Source: Pterobdella sp. o SKG-2022
Lineage: Eukaryota; Annelida; Clitellata; Hirudinida; Piscicolidae
Reading direction: 5' to 3'
Length of the DNA: 64,000 nt
Assembly (NCBI GenBank): GCA_964035795.1
Contig: CAXIVU010000203.1
Location: forward strand, 38,616-102,615
In this document: positions 30,001 through 45,000 of the stretch, piece by piece
How positions within the stretch are numbered: the first letter of the stretch is position 1
How the letters are laid out: every line of letters begins with the position of its first letter
Position numbers and translations under genes: made by a program
The notes under the pieces: model-generated
Told to the model about the DNA's origin: nothing
What the model saw: only the letters and a program-made list of their open reading frames with translations
The model's database searches: none

Positions 30001-33000
30001 AGATGTTGACATCATTTCTGTCGTTGTTGTCATAATAACAGTTGTTGTTTGCGTTGATTTTGCAATCGTTGTCGAAACTGTTGTAGCTGTAGCCATTGAA
30101 GTTGTTGTTACAGAAATTGTAGTTGGCGTTGTTGTTTCTACAGTAGTAACTGTTGGCGTAGATGTTGACATCATTTCTGTCGTTGTTGTCATAATAACAG
30201 TTGTTGTTTGCGTTGATTTTGCAATCGTTGTCGAAACTGTTGTAGCTGTAGCCAATGAAGTTGTTGTCACAGTTATTGTAGTTGGCGTTGTTTTTTCTAC
30301 AGTAGTAACTGTTGGCGTAGATGTAGACAACATTTCTGTCGTTGTTGTCATAATAACAGTTGTTGTTTGCGTTGATTTTGCAATCGTTGTCGAAACTGTT
30401 GTAGCTGTAGCCAATGAAGTTGTTGTCACAGAAATTGTAGTTGGCGTTGTTGTTTCTACAGTAGTAACTGTTGGCGTAGATGTAGACATCATTTCTGTCG
30501 TTGTTGTCATAATAACAGTTGTTTTTTGCGTTGATTTTGCAATCGTTGTCGAAACTGTTGTAGCTGTAGCCATTGAAGTTGTTGTTACAGAAATTGTAGT
30601 TGGCGTTGTTGTTTCTACAGTAGTAACTGTTGGCGTAGATGTTGACATCATTTCTGTCGTTGTTGTCATAATAACAGTTGTTGTTTGCGTTGATTTTGCA
30701 ATCGTTGTCGAAACTGTTGTAGCTGTAGCCAATGAAGTTGTTGTCACAGTTATTGTAGTTGGCGTTGTTTTTTCTACAGTAGTAACTGTTGGCGTAGATG
30801 TAGACAACATTTCTGTCGTTGTTGTCATAATAACAGTTGTTGTTTGCGTTGATTTTGCAATCGTTGTCGAAACTGTTGTAGCTGTAGCCAATGAAGTTGT
30901 TGTCACAGTTATTGTAGTTGGCGTTGTTTTTTCTACAGTAGTAACTGTTGGCGTAGATGTTGACATCATTTCTGTCGTTGTTGTCATAATAACAGCTGTT
31001 GTTTGCGTTGATTTTGCAATCGTTGTCGAAACTGTTGTAGCTGTAGCCATTGAAGTTGTTGTTACAGATATTGTAGTTGGCGTTGTTTTTTCTACAGTAG
31101 TAACTGTTGGCGTAGATGTTGACATCATTTCTGTCGTTGTTGTCATAATAACAGCTGTTGTTTGCGTTGATTTTGCAATCGTTGTCGAAACTGTTGTAGC
31201 TGTAGCCATTGAAGTTGTTGTTACAGATATTGTAGTTGGCGTTGTTTTTTCTACAGTAGTAACTGTTGGCGTAGATGTAGACAACATTTCTGTCGTTGTG
31301 GTCATAATAACAGTTGTTGTTTGCGTTGATTTTGCAATCGTTGTCGAAACTGTTGTAGCTGTAGCCAATGAAGTTGTTGTCACAGAAATTGTAGTTGGCG
31401 TTGTTGTTTCTACAGTAGTAACTGTTGGCGTAGATGTAGACAACATTTCTGTCGTTGTTGTCATAATAACAGTTGTTGTTTGCGTTGATTTTGCAATCGT
31501 TGTCGAAACTGTTGTAGCTGTAGCCAATGAAGTTGTTGTTACAGAAATTGTAAAAGGCGTTGTTGTTTCTACAGTAGTAACTGTTGGCGTAGATGTTGAC
31601 ATCATTTCTGTCGTTGTTGTCATAATAACAGTTGTTGTTTGCGTTGATTTTGCAATCGTTGTCGAAACTGTTGTAGCTGTAGCCAATGAAGTTGTTGTCA
31701 CAGTTATTGTAGTTGGCGTTGTTTTTTCTACAGTAGTAACTGTTGGCGTAGATGTAGACAACATTTCTGTCGTTGTTGTCATAATAACAGTTGTTGTTTG
31801 CGTTGATTTTGCAATCGTTGTCGAAACTGTTGTAGCTGTAGCCAATGAAGTTGTTGTCACAGAAATTGTAGTTGGCGTTGTTGTTTCTACAGTAGTAACT
31901 GTTGGCGTAGATGTAGACAACATTTCTGTCGTTGTTGTCATAATAACAGTTGTTGTTTGCGTTGATTTTGCAATCGTTGTCGAAACTGTTGTAGCTGTAG
32001 CCAATGAAGTTGTTGTCACAGTTTTTGTAGTTGGCGTTGTTTTTTCTACAGTAGTAACTGTTGGCGTAGATGTTGACATCATTTCTGTCGTTGTTGTCAT
32101 AATAACAGTTGTTGTTTGCGTTGATTTTGCAATCGTTGTCGAAACTGTTGTAGCTGTAGCCATTGAAGTTGTTGTTACAGAAATTGTAGTTGGCGTTGTT
32201 GTTTCTACAGTAGTAACTGTTGGCGTAGATGTAGACATCATTTCTGTCGTTGTTGTCATAATAACAGTTGTTTTTTGCGTTGATTTTGCAATCGTTGTCG
32301 AAACTGTTGTAGCTGTAGCCATTGAAGTTGTTGTTACAGAAATTGTAGTTGGCGTTGTTGTTTCTACAGTAGTAACTTTTGGCGTAGATGTAGACATCAT
32401 TTCTGTCGTTGTTGTCATAATAACAGTTGTTGTTTGCGTTGATTTTGCAATCGTTTTCGAAACTGTTGTAGCTGTAGCCAATGAAGTTGTTGTCACAGTT
32501 ATTGTAGTTGGCGTTGTTGTTTCTACAGTAGTAACTGTTGGCGTAGATGTAGACAACATTTCTGTCGTTGTTGTCATAATAACAGTTGTTGTTTGCGTTG
32601 ATTTTGCAATCGTTGTCGAAACTGTTGTAGCTGTAGCCAATGAAGTTGTTGTCACAGTTATTGTAGTTGGCGTTGTTTTTTCTACAGTAGTAACTGTTGG
32701 CGTAGATGTAGACAACATTTCTGTCGTTGTGGTCATAATAACAGTTGTTGTTTGCGTTGATTTTGCAATCGTTGTCGAAACTGTTGTAGCTGTAGCCAAT
32801 GAAGTTGTTGTCACAGAAATTGTAGTTGGCGTTGTTGTTTCTACAGTAGTAACTGTTGGCGTAGATGTAGACAACATTTCTGTCGTTGTTGTCATAATAA
32901 CAGTTGTTGTTTGCGTTGATTTTGCAATCGTTGTCGAAACTGTTGTAGCTGTAGCCAATGAAGTTGTTGTCACAGAAATTGTAGTTGGCGTTGTTGTTTT

Positions 33001-36000
33001 TAGAGTAGTAACTGTTGGCGTAGATGTAGACAACATTTCTGTCGTTGTTGTCATAATAACAGTTGTTGTTTGCGTTGATTTTGCAATCGTTGTCGAAACT
33101 GTTGTAGCTGTAGCCATTGAAGTTGTTGTTACAGATATTGTAGTTGGCGTTGTTGTTTCTACAGTAGTAACTGTTGGCGTAGATGTAGACATCATTTCTG
33201 TCGTTGTTGTCATAATAACAGTTGTTGTTTGCGTTGATTTTGCAATCGTTGTCGAAACTGTTGTAGCTGTAGCCATTGAAATTGTTGTTACAGAAATTGT
33301 AGTTGGCGTTGTTGTTTCTACAGTAGTAACTGTTGGCGTAGATGTTGACATCATTTCTGTCGTTGTTGTCATAATAACAGTTGTTGTTTGCGTTGATTTT
33401 GCAATCGTTGTCGAAACTGTTGTAGCTGTAGCCATTGAAGTTGTTGTTACAGAAATTGTAAAAGGCGTTGTTGTTTCTACAGTAGTAACTGTTGGCGTAG
33501 ATGTAGACAACATTTCTGTCGTTGTTGTCATAATAACAGTTGTTGTTTGCGTTGATTTTGCAATCGTTGTCGAAACTGTTGTAGCTGTAGCTAATGAAGT
33601 TGTTGTCACAGTTATTGTAGTTGGCGTTGTTTTTTCTACAGTAGTAACTGTTGGCGTAGATGTTGACATCATTTCTGTCGTTGTTGTCATAATAACAGTT
33701 GTTGTTTGCGTTGATTTTGCAATCGTTGTCGAAACTGTTGTAGCTGTAGCCAATGAAGTTGTTGTCACAGTTATTGTAGTTGGCGTTGTTTTTTCTACAG
33801 TAGTAACTGTTGGCGTAGATGTAGACAACATTTCTGTCGTTGTTGTCATAATAACAGTTGTTGTTTGCGTTGATTTTGCAATCGTTGTCGAAACTGTTGT
33901 AGCTGTAACCAATGAAGTTGTTGTCACAGAAATTGTAGTTGGCGTTGTTGTTTCTACAGTAGTAACTGTTGGCGTAGATGTAGACATCATTTCTGTCGTT
34001 GTTGTCATAATAACAGTTGTTTTTTGCGTTGATTTTGCAATCGTTGTCGAAACTGTTGTAGCTGTAGCCATTGAAGTTGTTGTTACAGAAATTGTAGTTG
34101 GCGTTGTTGTTTCTACAGTAGTAACTGTTGGCGTAGATGTTGACATCATTTCTGTCGTTGTTGTCATAATAACAGTTGTTGTTTGCGTTGATTTTGCAAT
34201 CGTTGTCGAAACTGTTGTAGCTGTAGCCAATGAAGTTGTTGTCACAGTTATTGTAGTTGGCGTTGTTTTTTCTACAGTAGTAACTGTTGGCGTAGATGTA
34301 GACAACATTTCTGTCGTTGTTGTCATAATAACAGTTGTTGTTTGCGTTGATTTTGCAATCGTTGTCGAAACTGTTGTAGCTGTAGCCAATGAAGTTGTTG
34401 TCACAGAAATTGTAGTTGGCGTTGTTGTTTCTACAGTAGTAACTGTTGGCGTAGATGTAGACATCATTTCTGTCGTTGTTGTCATAATAACAGTTGTTTT
34501 TTGCGTTGATTTTGCAATCGTTGTCGAAACTGTTGTAGCTGTAGCCATTGAAGTTGTTGTTACAGAAATTGTAGTTGGCGTTGTTGTTTCTACAGTAGTA
34601 ACTGTTGGCGTAGATGTTGACATCATTTCTGTCGTTGTTGTCATAATAACAGTTGTTGTTTGCGTTGATTTTGCAATCGTTGTCGAAACTGTTGTAGCTG
34701 TAGCCAATGAAGTTGTTGTCACAGTTATTGTAGTTGGCGTTGTTTTTTCTACAGTAGTAACTGTTGGCGTAGATGTAGACAACATTTCTGTCGTTGTTGT
34801 CATAATAACAGTTGTTGTTTGCGTTGATTTTGCAATCGTTGTCGAAACTGTTGTAGCTGTAGCCAATGAAGTTGTTGTCACAGTTATTGTAGTTGGCGTT
34901 GTTTTTTCTACAGTAGTAACTGTTGGCGTAGATGTTGACATCATTTCTGTCGTTGTTGTCATAATAACAGCTGTTGTTTGCGTTGATTTTGCAATCGTTG
35001 TCGAAACTGTTGTAGCTGTAGCCATTGAAGTTGTTGTTACAGATATTGTAGTTGGCGTTGTTTTTTCTACAGTAGTAACTGTTGGCGTAGATGTTGACAT
35101 CATTTCTGTCGTTGTTGTCATAATAACAGCTGTTGTTTGCGTTGATTTTGCAATCGTTGTCGAAACTGTTGTAGCTGTAGCCATTGAAGTTGTTGTTACA
35201 GATATTGTAGTTGGCGTTGTTTTTTCTACAGTAGTAACTGTTGGCGTAGATGTAGACAACATTTCTGTCGTTGTGGTCATAATAACAGTTGTTGTTTGCG
35301 TTGATTTTGCAATCGTTGTCGAAACTGTTGTAGCTGTAGCCAATGAAGTTGTTGTCACAGAAATTGTAGTTGGCGTTGTTGTTTCTACAGTAGTAACTGT
35401 TGGCGTAGATGTAGACAACATTTCTGTCGTTGTTGTCATAATAACAGTTGTTGTTTGCGTTGATTTTGCAATCGTTGTCGAAACTGTTGTAGCTGTAGCC
35501 AATGAAGTTGTTGTTACAGAAATTGTAAAAGGCGTTGTTGTTTCTACAGTAGTAACTGTTGGCGTAGATGTTGACATCATTTCTGTCGTTGTTGTCATAA
35601 TAACAGTTGTTGTTTGCGTTGATTTTGCAATCGTTGTCGAAACTGTTGTAGCTGTAGCCAATGAAGTTGTTGTCACAGTTATTGTAGTTGGCGTTGTTTT
35701 TTCTACAGTAGTAACTGTTGGCGTAGATGTAGACAACATTTCTGTCGTTGTTGTCATAATAACAGTTGTTGTTTGCGTTGATTTTGCAATCGTTGTCGAA
35801 ACTGTTGTAGCTGTAGCCAATGAAGTTGTTGTCACAGAAATTGTAGTTGGCGTTGTTGTTTCTACAGTAGTAACTGTTGGCGTAGATGTAGACAACATTT
35901 CTGTCGTTGTTGTCATAATAACAGTTGTTGTTTGCGTTGATTTTGCAATCGTTGTCGAAACTGTTGTAGCTGTAGCCAATGAAGTTGTTGTCACAGTTAT

Positions 36001-39000
36001 TGTAGTTGGCGTTGTTTTTTCTACAGTAGTAACTGTTGGCGTAGATGTTGACATCATTTCTGTCGTTGTTGTCATAATAACAGCTGTTGTTTGCGTTGAT
36101 TTTGCAATCGTTGTCGAAACTGTTGTAGCTGTAGCCATTGAAGTTGTTGTTACAGATATTGTAGTTGGCGTTGTTGTTTCTACAGTAGTAACTGTTGGCG
36201 TAGATGTAGACATCATTTCTGTCGTTGTTGTCATAATAACAGTTGTTGTTTGCGTTGATTTTGCAATCGTTGTCGAAACTGTTGTAGCTGTAGCCATTGA
36301 AATTGTTGTTACAGAAATTGTAGTTGGCGTTGTTGTTTCTACAGTAGTAACTGTTGGCGTAGATGTTGACATCATTTCTGTCGTTGTTGTCATAATAACA
36401 GTTGTTGTTTGCGTTGATTTTGCAATCGTTGTCGAAACTGTTGTAGCTGTAGCCATTGAAGTTGTTGTTACAGAAATTGTAGTTGGCGTTGTTGTTTCTA
36501 CAGTAGTAACTGTTGGCGTAGATGTAGACAACATTTCTGTCGTTGTTGTCATAATAACAGTTGTTGTTTGCGTTGATTTTGCAATCGTTGTCGAAACTGT
36601 TGTAGCTGTAGCTAATGAAGTTGTTGTCACAGTTATTGTAGTTGGCGTTGTTTTTTCTACAGTAGTAACTGTTGGCGTAGATGTTGACATCATTTCTGTC
36701 GTTGTTGTCATAATAACAGTTGTTGTTTGCGTTGATTTTGCAATCGTTGTCGAAACTGTTGTAGCTGTAGCCAATGAAGTTGTTGTCACAGTTATTGTAG
36801 TTGGCGTTGTTGTTTTTAGAGTAGTAACTGTTGGCGTAGATGTAGACAACATTTCTGTCGTTGTTGTCATAATAACAGTTGTTGTTTGCGTTGATTTTGC
36901 AATCGTTGTCGAAACTGTTGTAGCTGTAGCCAATGAAGTTGTTGTCACAGAAATTGTAGTTGGCGTTGTTGTTTCTACAGTAGTAACTGTTGGCGTAGAT
37001 GTAGACAACATTTCTGTCGTTGTTGTCATAATAACAGTTGTTGTTTGCGTTGATTTTGCAATCGTTGTCGAAACTGTTGTAGCTGTAGCCAATGAAGTTG
37101 TTGTCACAGTTATTGTAGTTGGCGTTGTTGTTTCTACAGTAGTAACTGTTGGCGTAGATGTTGACATCATTTCTGTCGTTGTTGTCATAATAACAGTTGT
37201 TGTTTGCGTTGATTTTGCAATCGTTGTCGAAACTGTTGTAGCTGTAGCCATTGAAGTTGTTGTTACAGAAATTGTAGTTGGCGTTGTTGTTTCTACAGTA
37301 GTAACTGTTGGCGTAGATGTAGACATCATTTCTGTCGTTGTTGTCATAATAACAGTTGTTGTTTGCGTTGATTTTGCAATCGTTGTCGAAACTGTTGTAG
37401 CTGTAGCCATTGAAGTTGTTGTTACAGAAATTGTAGTTGGCGTTGTTGTTTCTACAGTAGTAACTGTTGGCGTAGATGTAGACATCATTTCTGTCGTTGT
37501 TGTCATAATAACAGTTGTTGTTTGCGTTGATTTTGCAATCGTTGTCGAAACTGTTGTAGCTGTAGCCAATGAAGTTGTTGTCACAGAAATTGTAGTTGGC
37601 GTTGTTGTTTTTAGAGTAGTAACTTTTGGCGTAGATGTAGACAACATTTCTGTCGTTGTTGTCATAATAACAGTTGTTGTTTGCGTTGATTTTGCAATCG
37701 TTGTCGAAACTTTTGTAGCTGTAGCCAATGAAGTTGTTGTCACAGAAATTGTAGTTGGCGTTGTTGTTTCTACAGTAGTAACTGTTGGCGTAGATGTAGA
37801 CAACATTTCTGTCGTTGTTGTCATAATAACAGTTGTTGTTTGCGTTGATTTTGCAATCGTTGTCGAAACTGTTGTAGCTGTAGCCATTGAAGTTGTTGTT
37901 ACAGAAATTGTAGTTGGCGTTGTTGTTTCTACAGTAGTAACTGTTGGCGTAGATGTAGACATCATTTCTGTCGTTGTTGTCATAATAACAGTTGTTGTTT
38001 GCGTTGATTTTGCAATCGTTGTCGAAACTGTTGTAGCTGTAGCCAATGAAGTTGTTGTCACAGTTATTGTAGTTGGCGTTGTTTTTTCTACAGTAGTAAC
38101 TGTTGGCGTAGATGTTGACATCATTTCTGTCGTTGTTGTCATAATAACAGTTGTTGTTTGCGTTGATTTTTTAATCGTTGTCGAAACTGTTGTAGCTGTA
38201 GCCATTGAAGTTGTTGTTACAGAAATTGTAGTTGGCGTTGTTGTTTCTACAGTAGTAACTGTTGGCGTAGATGTAGACATCATTTCTGTCGTTGTTGTCA
38301 TAATAACAGTTGTTTTTTGCGTTGATTTTGCAATCGTTGTCGAAACTGTTGTAGCTGTAGCCATTGAAGTTGTTGTTACAGAAATTGTAGTTGGCGTTGT
38401 TGTTTCTACAGTAGTAACTTTTGGCGTAGATGTAGACAACATTTCTGTCGTTGTTGTCATAATAACAGTTGTTGTTTGCGTTGATTTTGCAATCGTTGTC
38501 GAAACTGTTGTAGATGTAGCCATTGAAGTTGTTGTTACAGAAATTGTAGTTGGCGTTGTTGTTTCTACAGTAGTAACTGTTGGCGTAGATGTTGACAACA
38601 TTTCTGTCGTTGTTGTCATAATAACAGTTGTTGTTTGCGTTGATTTTGCAATCGTTGTCGAAACTGTTGTAGCTGTAGCCAATGAAGTTGTTGTCACAGT
38701 TATTGTAGTTGGCGTTGTTGTTTCTACAGTAGTAACTGTTGGCGTAGATGTTGACATCATTTCTGTCGTTGTTGTCATAATAACAGTTGTTGTTTGCGTT
38801 GATTTTGCAATCGTTGTCGAAACTGTTGTAGCTGTAGCCATTGAAGTTGTTGTTACAGAAATTGTAGTTGGCGTTGTTGTTTCTACAGTAGTAACTGTTG
38901 GCGTAGATGTAGACATCATTTCTGTCGTTGTTGTCATAATAACAGTTGTTGTTTGCGTTGATTTTGCAATCGTTGTCGAAACTGTTGTAGCTGTAGCCAT

Positions 39001-42000
39001 TGAAGTTGTTGTTACAGAAATTGTAGTTGGCGTTGTTGTTTCTACAGTAGTAACTGTTGGCGTAGATGTAGACATCATTTCTGTCGTTGTTGTCATAATA
39101 ACAGTTGTTGTTTGCGTTGATTTTGCAATCGTTGTCGAAACTGTTGTAGCTGTAGCCAATGAAGTTGTTGTCACAGAAATTGTAGTTGGCGTTGTTGTTT
39201 TTAGAGTAGTAACTTTTGGCGTAGATGTAGACAACATTTCTGTCGTTGTTGTCATAATAACAGTTGTTGTTTGCGTTGATTTTGCAATCGTTGTCGAAAC
39301 TTTTGTAGCTGTAGCCAATGAAGTTGTTGTCACAGAAATTGTAGTTGGCGTTGTTGTTTCTACAGTAGTAACTGTTGGCGTAGATGTAGACAACATTTCT
39401 GTCGTTGTTGTCATAATAACAGTTGTTGTTTGCGTTGATTTTGCAATCGTTGTCGAAACTGTTGTAGCTGTAGCCATTGAAGTTGTTGTTACAGAAATTG
39501 TAGTTGGCGTTGTTGTTTCTACAGTAGTAACTGTTGGCGTAGATGTAGACATCATTTCTGTCGTTGTTGTCATAATAACAGTTGTTGTTTGCGTTGATTT
39601 TGCAATCGTTGTCGAAACTGTTGTAGCTGTAGCCAATGAAGTTGTTGTCACAGTTATTGTAGTTGGCGTTGTTTTTTCTACAGTAGTAACTGTTGGCGTA
39701 GATGTTGACATCATTTCTGTCGTTGTTGTCATAATAACAGTTGTTGTTTGCGTTGATTTTTTAATCGTTGTCGAAACTGTTGTAGCTGTAGCCATTGAAG
39801 TTGTTGTTACAGAAATTGTAGTTGGCGTTGTTGTTTCTACAGTAGTAACTGTTGGCGTAGATGTAGACATCATTTCTGTCGTTGTTGTCATAATAACAGT
39901 TGTTTTTTGCGTTGATTTTGCAATCGTTGTCGAAACTGTTGTAGCTGTAGCCATTGAAGTTGTTGTTACAGAAATTGTAGTTGGCGTTGTTGTTTCTACA
40001 GTAGTAACTTTTGGCGTAGATGTAGACAACATTTCTGTCGTTGTTGTCATAATAACAGTTGTTGTTTGCGTTGATTTTGCAATCGTTGTCGAAACTGTTG
40101 TAGATGTAGCCATTGAAGTTGTTGTTACAGAAATTGTAGTTGGCGTTGTTGTTTCTACAGTAGTAACTGTTGGCGTAGATGTTGACAACATTTCTGTCGT
40201 TGTTGTCATAATAACAGTTGTTGTTTGCGTTGATTTTGCAATCGTTGTCGAAACTGTTGTAGCTGTAGCCAATGAAGTTGTTGTCACAGAAATTGTAGTT
40301 GGCGTTGTTGTTTCTACAGTAGTAACTGTTGGCGTAGATGTAGACAACATTTCTGTCGTTGTTGTCATAATAACAGTTGTTGTTTGCGTTGATTTTGCAA
40401 TCGTTGTCGAAACTGTTGTAGCTGTAGCCATTGAAGTTGTTGTTACAGAAATTGTAGTTGGCGTTGTTGTTTCTACAGTAGTAACTGTTGGCGTAGATGT
40501 AGACATCATTTCTGTCGTTGTTGTCATAATAACAGTTGTTGTTTGCGTTGATTTTGCAATCGTTGTCGAAACTGTTGTAGCTGTAGCCAATGAAGTTGTT
40601 GTCACAGTTTTTGTAGTTGGCGTTGTTTTTTCTACAGTAGTAACTGTTGGCGTAGATGTTGACATCATTTCTGTCGTTGTTGTCATAATAACAGCTGTTG
40701 TTTGCGTTGATTTTGCAATCGTTGTCGAAACTGTTGTAGCTGTAGCCATTGAAGTTGTTGTTACAGATATTGTAGTTGGCGTTGTTGTTTCTACAGTAGT
40801 AACTGTTGGCGTAGATGTAGACATCATTTCTGTCGTTGTTGTCATAATAACAGTTGTTGTTTGCGTTGATTTTGCAATCGTTGTCGAAACTGTTGTAGCT
40901 GTAGCCATTGAAATTGTTGTTACAGAAATTGTAGTTGGCGTTGTTGTTTCTACAGTAGTAACTGTTGGCGTAGATGTTGACATCATTTCTGTCGTTGTTG
41001 TCATAATAACAGTTGTTGTTTGCGTTGATTTTGCAATCGTTGTCGAAACTGTTGTAGCTGTAGCCATTGAAGTTGTTGTTACAGAAATTGTAGTTGGCGT
41101 TGTTGTTTCTACAGTAGTAACTGTTGGCGTAGATGTAGACAACATTTCTGTCGTTGTTGTCATAATAACAGTTGTTGTTTGCGTTGATTTTGCAATCGTT
41201 GTCGAAACTGTTGTAGCTGTAGCTAATGAAGTTGTTGTCACAGTTATTGTAGTTGGCGTTGTTTTTTCTACAGTAGTAACTGTTGGCGTAGATGTTGACA
41301 TCATTTCTGTCGTTGTTGTCATAATAACAGTTGTTGTTTGCGTTGATTTTGCAATCGTTGTCGAAACTGTTGTAGCTGTAGCCAATGAAGTTGTTGTCAC
41401 AGTTATTGTAGTTGGCGTTGTTGTTTTTAGAGTAGTAACTGTTGGCGTAGATGTAGACAACATTTCTGTCGTTGTTGTCATAATAACAGTTGTTGTTTGC
41501 GTTGATTTTGCAATCGTTGTCGAAACTGTTGTAGCTGTAGCCAATGAAGTTGTTGTCACAGAAATTGTAGTTGGCGTTGTTGTTTCTACAGTAGTAACTG
41601 TTGGCGTAGATGTAGACAACATTTCTGTCGTTGTTGTCATAATAACAGTTGTTGTTTGCGTTGATTTTGCAATCGTTGTCGAAACTGTTGTAGCTGTAGC
41701 CAATGAAGTTGTTGTCACAGTTATTGTAGTTGGCGTTGTTGTTTCTACAGTAGTAACTGTTGGCGTAGATGTTGACATCATTTCTGTCGTTGTTGTCATA
41801 ATAACAGTTGTTGTTTGCGTTGATTTTGCAATCGTTGTCGAAACTGTTGTAGCTGTAGCCATTGAAGTTGTTGTTACAGAAATTGTAGTTGGCGTTGTTG
41901 TTTCTACAGTAGTAACTGTTGGCGTAGATGTAGACATCATTTCTGTCGTTGTTGTCATAATAACAGTTGTTGTTTGCGTTGATTTTGCAATCGTTGTCGA

Positions 42001-45000
42001 AACTGTTGTAGCTGTAGCCATTGAAGTTGTTGTTACAGAAATTGTAGTTGGCGTTGTTGTTTCTACAGTAGTAACTGTTGGCGTAGATGTAGACATCATT
42101 TCTGTCGTTGTTGTCATAATAACAGTTGTTGTTTGCGTTGATTTTGCAATCGTTGTCGAAACTGTTGTAGCTGTAGCCAATGAAGTTGTTGTCACAGAAA
42201 TTGTAGTTGGCGTTGTTGTTTTTAGAGTAGTAACTTTTGGCGTAGATGTAGACAACATTTCTGTCGTTGTTGTCATAATAACAGTTGTTGTTTGCGTTGA
42301 TTTTGCAATCGTTGTCGAAACTTTTGTAGCTGTAGCCAATGAAGTTGTTGTCACAGAAATTGTAGTTGGCGTTGTTGTTTCTACAGTAGTAACTGTTGGC
42401 GTAGATGTAGACAACATTTCTGTCGTTGTTGTCATAATAACAGTTGTTGTTTGCGTTGATTTTGCAATCGTTGTCGAAACTGTTGTAGCTGTAGCCATTG
42501 AAGTTGTTGTTACAGAAATTGTAGTTGGCGTTGTTGTTTCTACAGTAGTAACTGTTGGCGTAGATGTAGACATCATTTCTGTCGTTGTTGTCATAATAAC
42601 AGTTGTTGTTTGCGTTGATTTTGCAATCGTTGTCGAAACTGTTGTAGCTGTAGCCAATGAAGTTGTTGTCACAGTTATTGTAGTTGGCGTTGTTTTTTCT
42701 ACAGTAGTAACTGTTGGCGTAGATGTTGACATCATTTCTGTCGTTGTTGTCATAATAACAGTTGTTGTTTGCGTTGATTTTTTAATCGTTGTCGAAACTG
42801 TTGTAGCTGTAGCCATTGAAGTTGTTGTTACAGAAATTGTAGTTGGCGTTGTTGTTTCTACAGTAGTAACTGTTGGCGTAGATGTAGACATCATTTCTGT
42901 CGTTGTTGTCATAATAACAGTTGTTTTTTGCGTTGATTTTGCAATCGTTGTCGAAACTGTTGTAGCTGTAGCCATTGAAGTTGTTGTTACAGAAATTGTA
43001 GTTGGCGTTGTTGTTTCTACAGTAGTAACTTTTGGCGTAGATGTAGACAACATTTCTGTCGTTGTTGTCATAATAACAGTTGTTGTTTGCGTTGATTTTG
43101 CAATCGTTGTCGAAACTGTTGTAGATGTAGCCATTGAAGTTGTTGTTACAGAAATTGTAGTTGGCGTTGTTGTTTCTACAGTAGTAACTGTTGGCGTAGA
43201 TGTTGACAACATTTCTGTCGTTGTTGTCATAATAACAGTTGTTGTTTGCGTTGATTTTGCAATCGTTGTCGAAACTGTTGTAGCTGTAGCCAATGAAGTT
43301 GTTGTCACAGAAATTGTAGTTGGCGTTGTTGTTTCTACAGTAGTAACTGTTGGCGTAGATGTAGACAACATTTCTGTCGTTGTTGTCATAATAACAGTTG
43401 TTGTTTGCGTTGATTTTGCAATCGTTGTCGAAACTGTTGTAGCTGTAGCCATTGAAGTTGTTGTTACAGAAATTGTAGTTGGCGTTGTTGTTTCTACAGT
43501 AGTAACTGTTGGCGTAGATGTAGACATCATTTCTGTCGTTGTTGTCATAATAACAGTTGTTGTTTGCGTTGATTTTGCAATCGTTGTCGAAACTGTTGTA
43601 GCTGTAGCCAATGAAGTTGTTGTCACAGTTTTTGTAGTTGGCGTTGTTTTTTCTACAGTAGTAACTGTTGGCGTAGATGTTGACATCATTTCTGTCGTTG
43701 TTGTCATAATAACAGTTGTTGTTTGCGTTGATTTTGCAATCGTTGTCGAAACTGTTGTAGCTGTAGCCATTGAAGTTGTTGTTACAGAAATTGTAGTTGG
43801 CGTTGTTGTTTCTACAGTAGTAACTGTTGGCGTAGATGTAGACATCATTTCTGTCGTTGTTGTCATAATAACAGTTGTTTTTTGCGTTGATTTTGCAATC
43901 GTTGTCGAAACTGTTGTAGCTGTAGCCATTGAAGTTGTTGTTACAGAAATTGTAGTTGGCGTTGTTGTTTCTACAGTAGTAACTTTTGGCGTAGATGTAG
44001 ACATCATTTCTGTCGTTGTTGTCATAATAACAGTTGTTGTTTGCGTTGATTTTGCAATCGTTTTCGAAACTGTTGTAGCTGTAGCCAATGAAGTTGTTGT
44101 CACAGTTATTGTAGTTGGCGTTGTTGTTTCTACAGTAGTAACTGTTGGCGTAGATGTAGACAACATTTCTGTCGTTGTTGTCATAATAACAGTTGTTGTT
44201 TGCGTTGATTTTGCAATCGTTTTCGAAACTGTTGTAGCTGTAGCCAATGAAGTTGTTGTCACAGTTATTGTAGTTGGCGTTGTTGTTTCTACAGTAGTAA
44301 CTGTTGGCGTAGATGTAGACAACATTTCTGTCGTTGTTGTCATAATAACAGTTGTTGTTTGCGTTGATTTTGCAATCGTTGTCGAAACTGTTGTAGCTGT
44401 AGCCATTGAAGTTGTTGTTACAGAAATTGTAGTTGGCGTTGTTGTTTCTACAGTAGTAACTGTTGGCGTAGATGTAGACATCATTTCTGTCGTTGTTGTC
44501 ATAATAACAGTTGTTTTTTGCGTTGATTTTGCAATCGTTGTCGAAACTGTTGTAGCTGTAGCCATTGAAGTTGTTGTTACAGAAATTGTAGTTGGCGTTG
44601 TTGTTTCTACAGTAGTAACTTTTGGCGTAGATGTAGACATCATTTCTGTCGTTGTTGTCATAATAACAGTTGTTGTTTGCGTTGATTTTGCAATCGTTTT
44701 CGAAACTGTTGTAGCTGTAGCCAATGAAGTTGTTGTCACAGTTATTGTAGTTGGCGTTGTTGTTTCTACAGTAGTAACTTTTGGCGTAGATGTAGACAAC
44801 ATTTCTGTCGTTGTTGTCATAATAACAGTTGTTGTTTGCGTTGATTTTGCAATCGTTGTCGAAACTGTTGTAGCTGTAGCTAATGAAGTTGTTGTCACAG
44901 TTATTGTAGTTGGCGTTGTTGTTTCTACAGTAGTAACTGTTGGCGTAGATGTTGACATCATTTCTGTCGTTGTTGTCATAATAACAGTTGTTGTTTGCGT

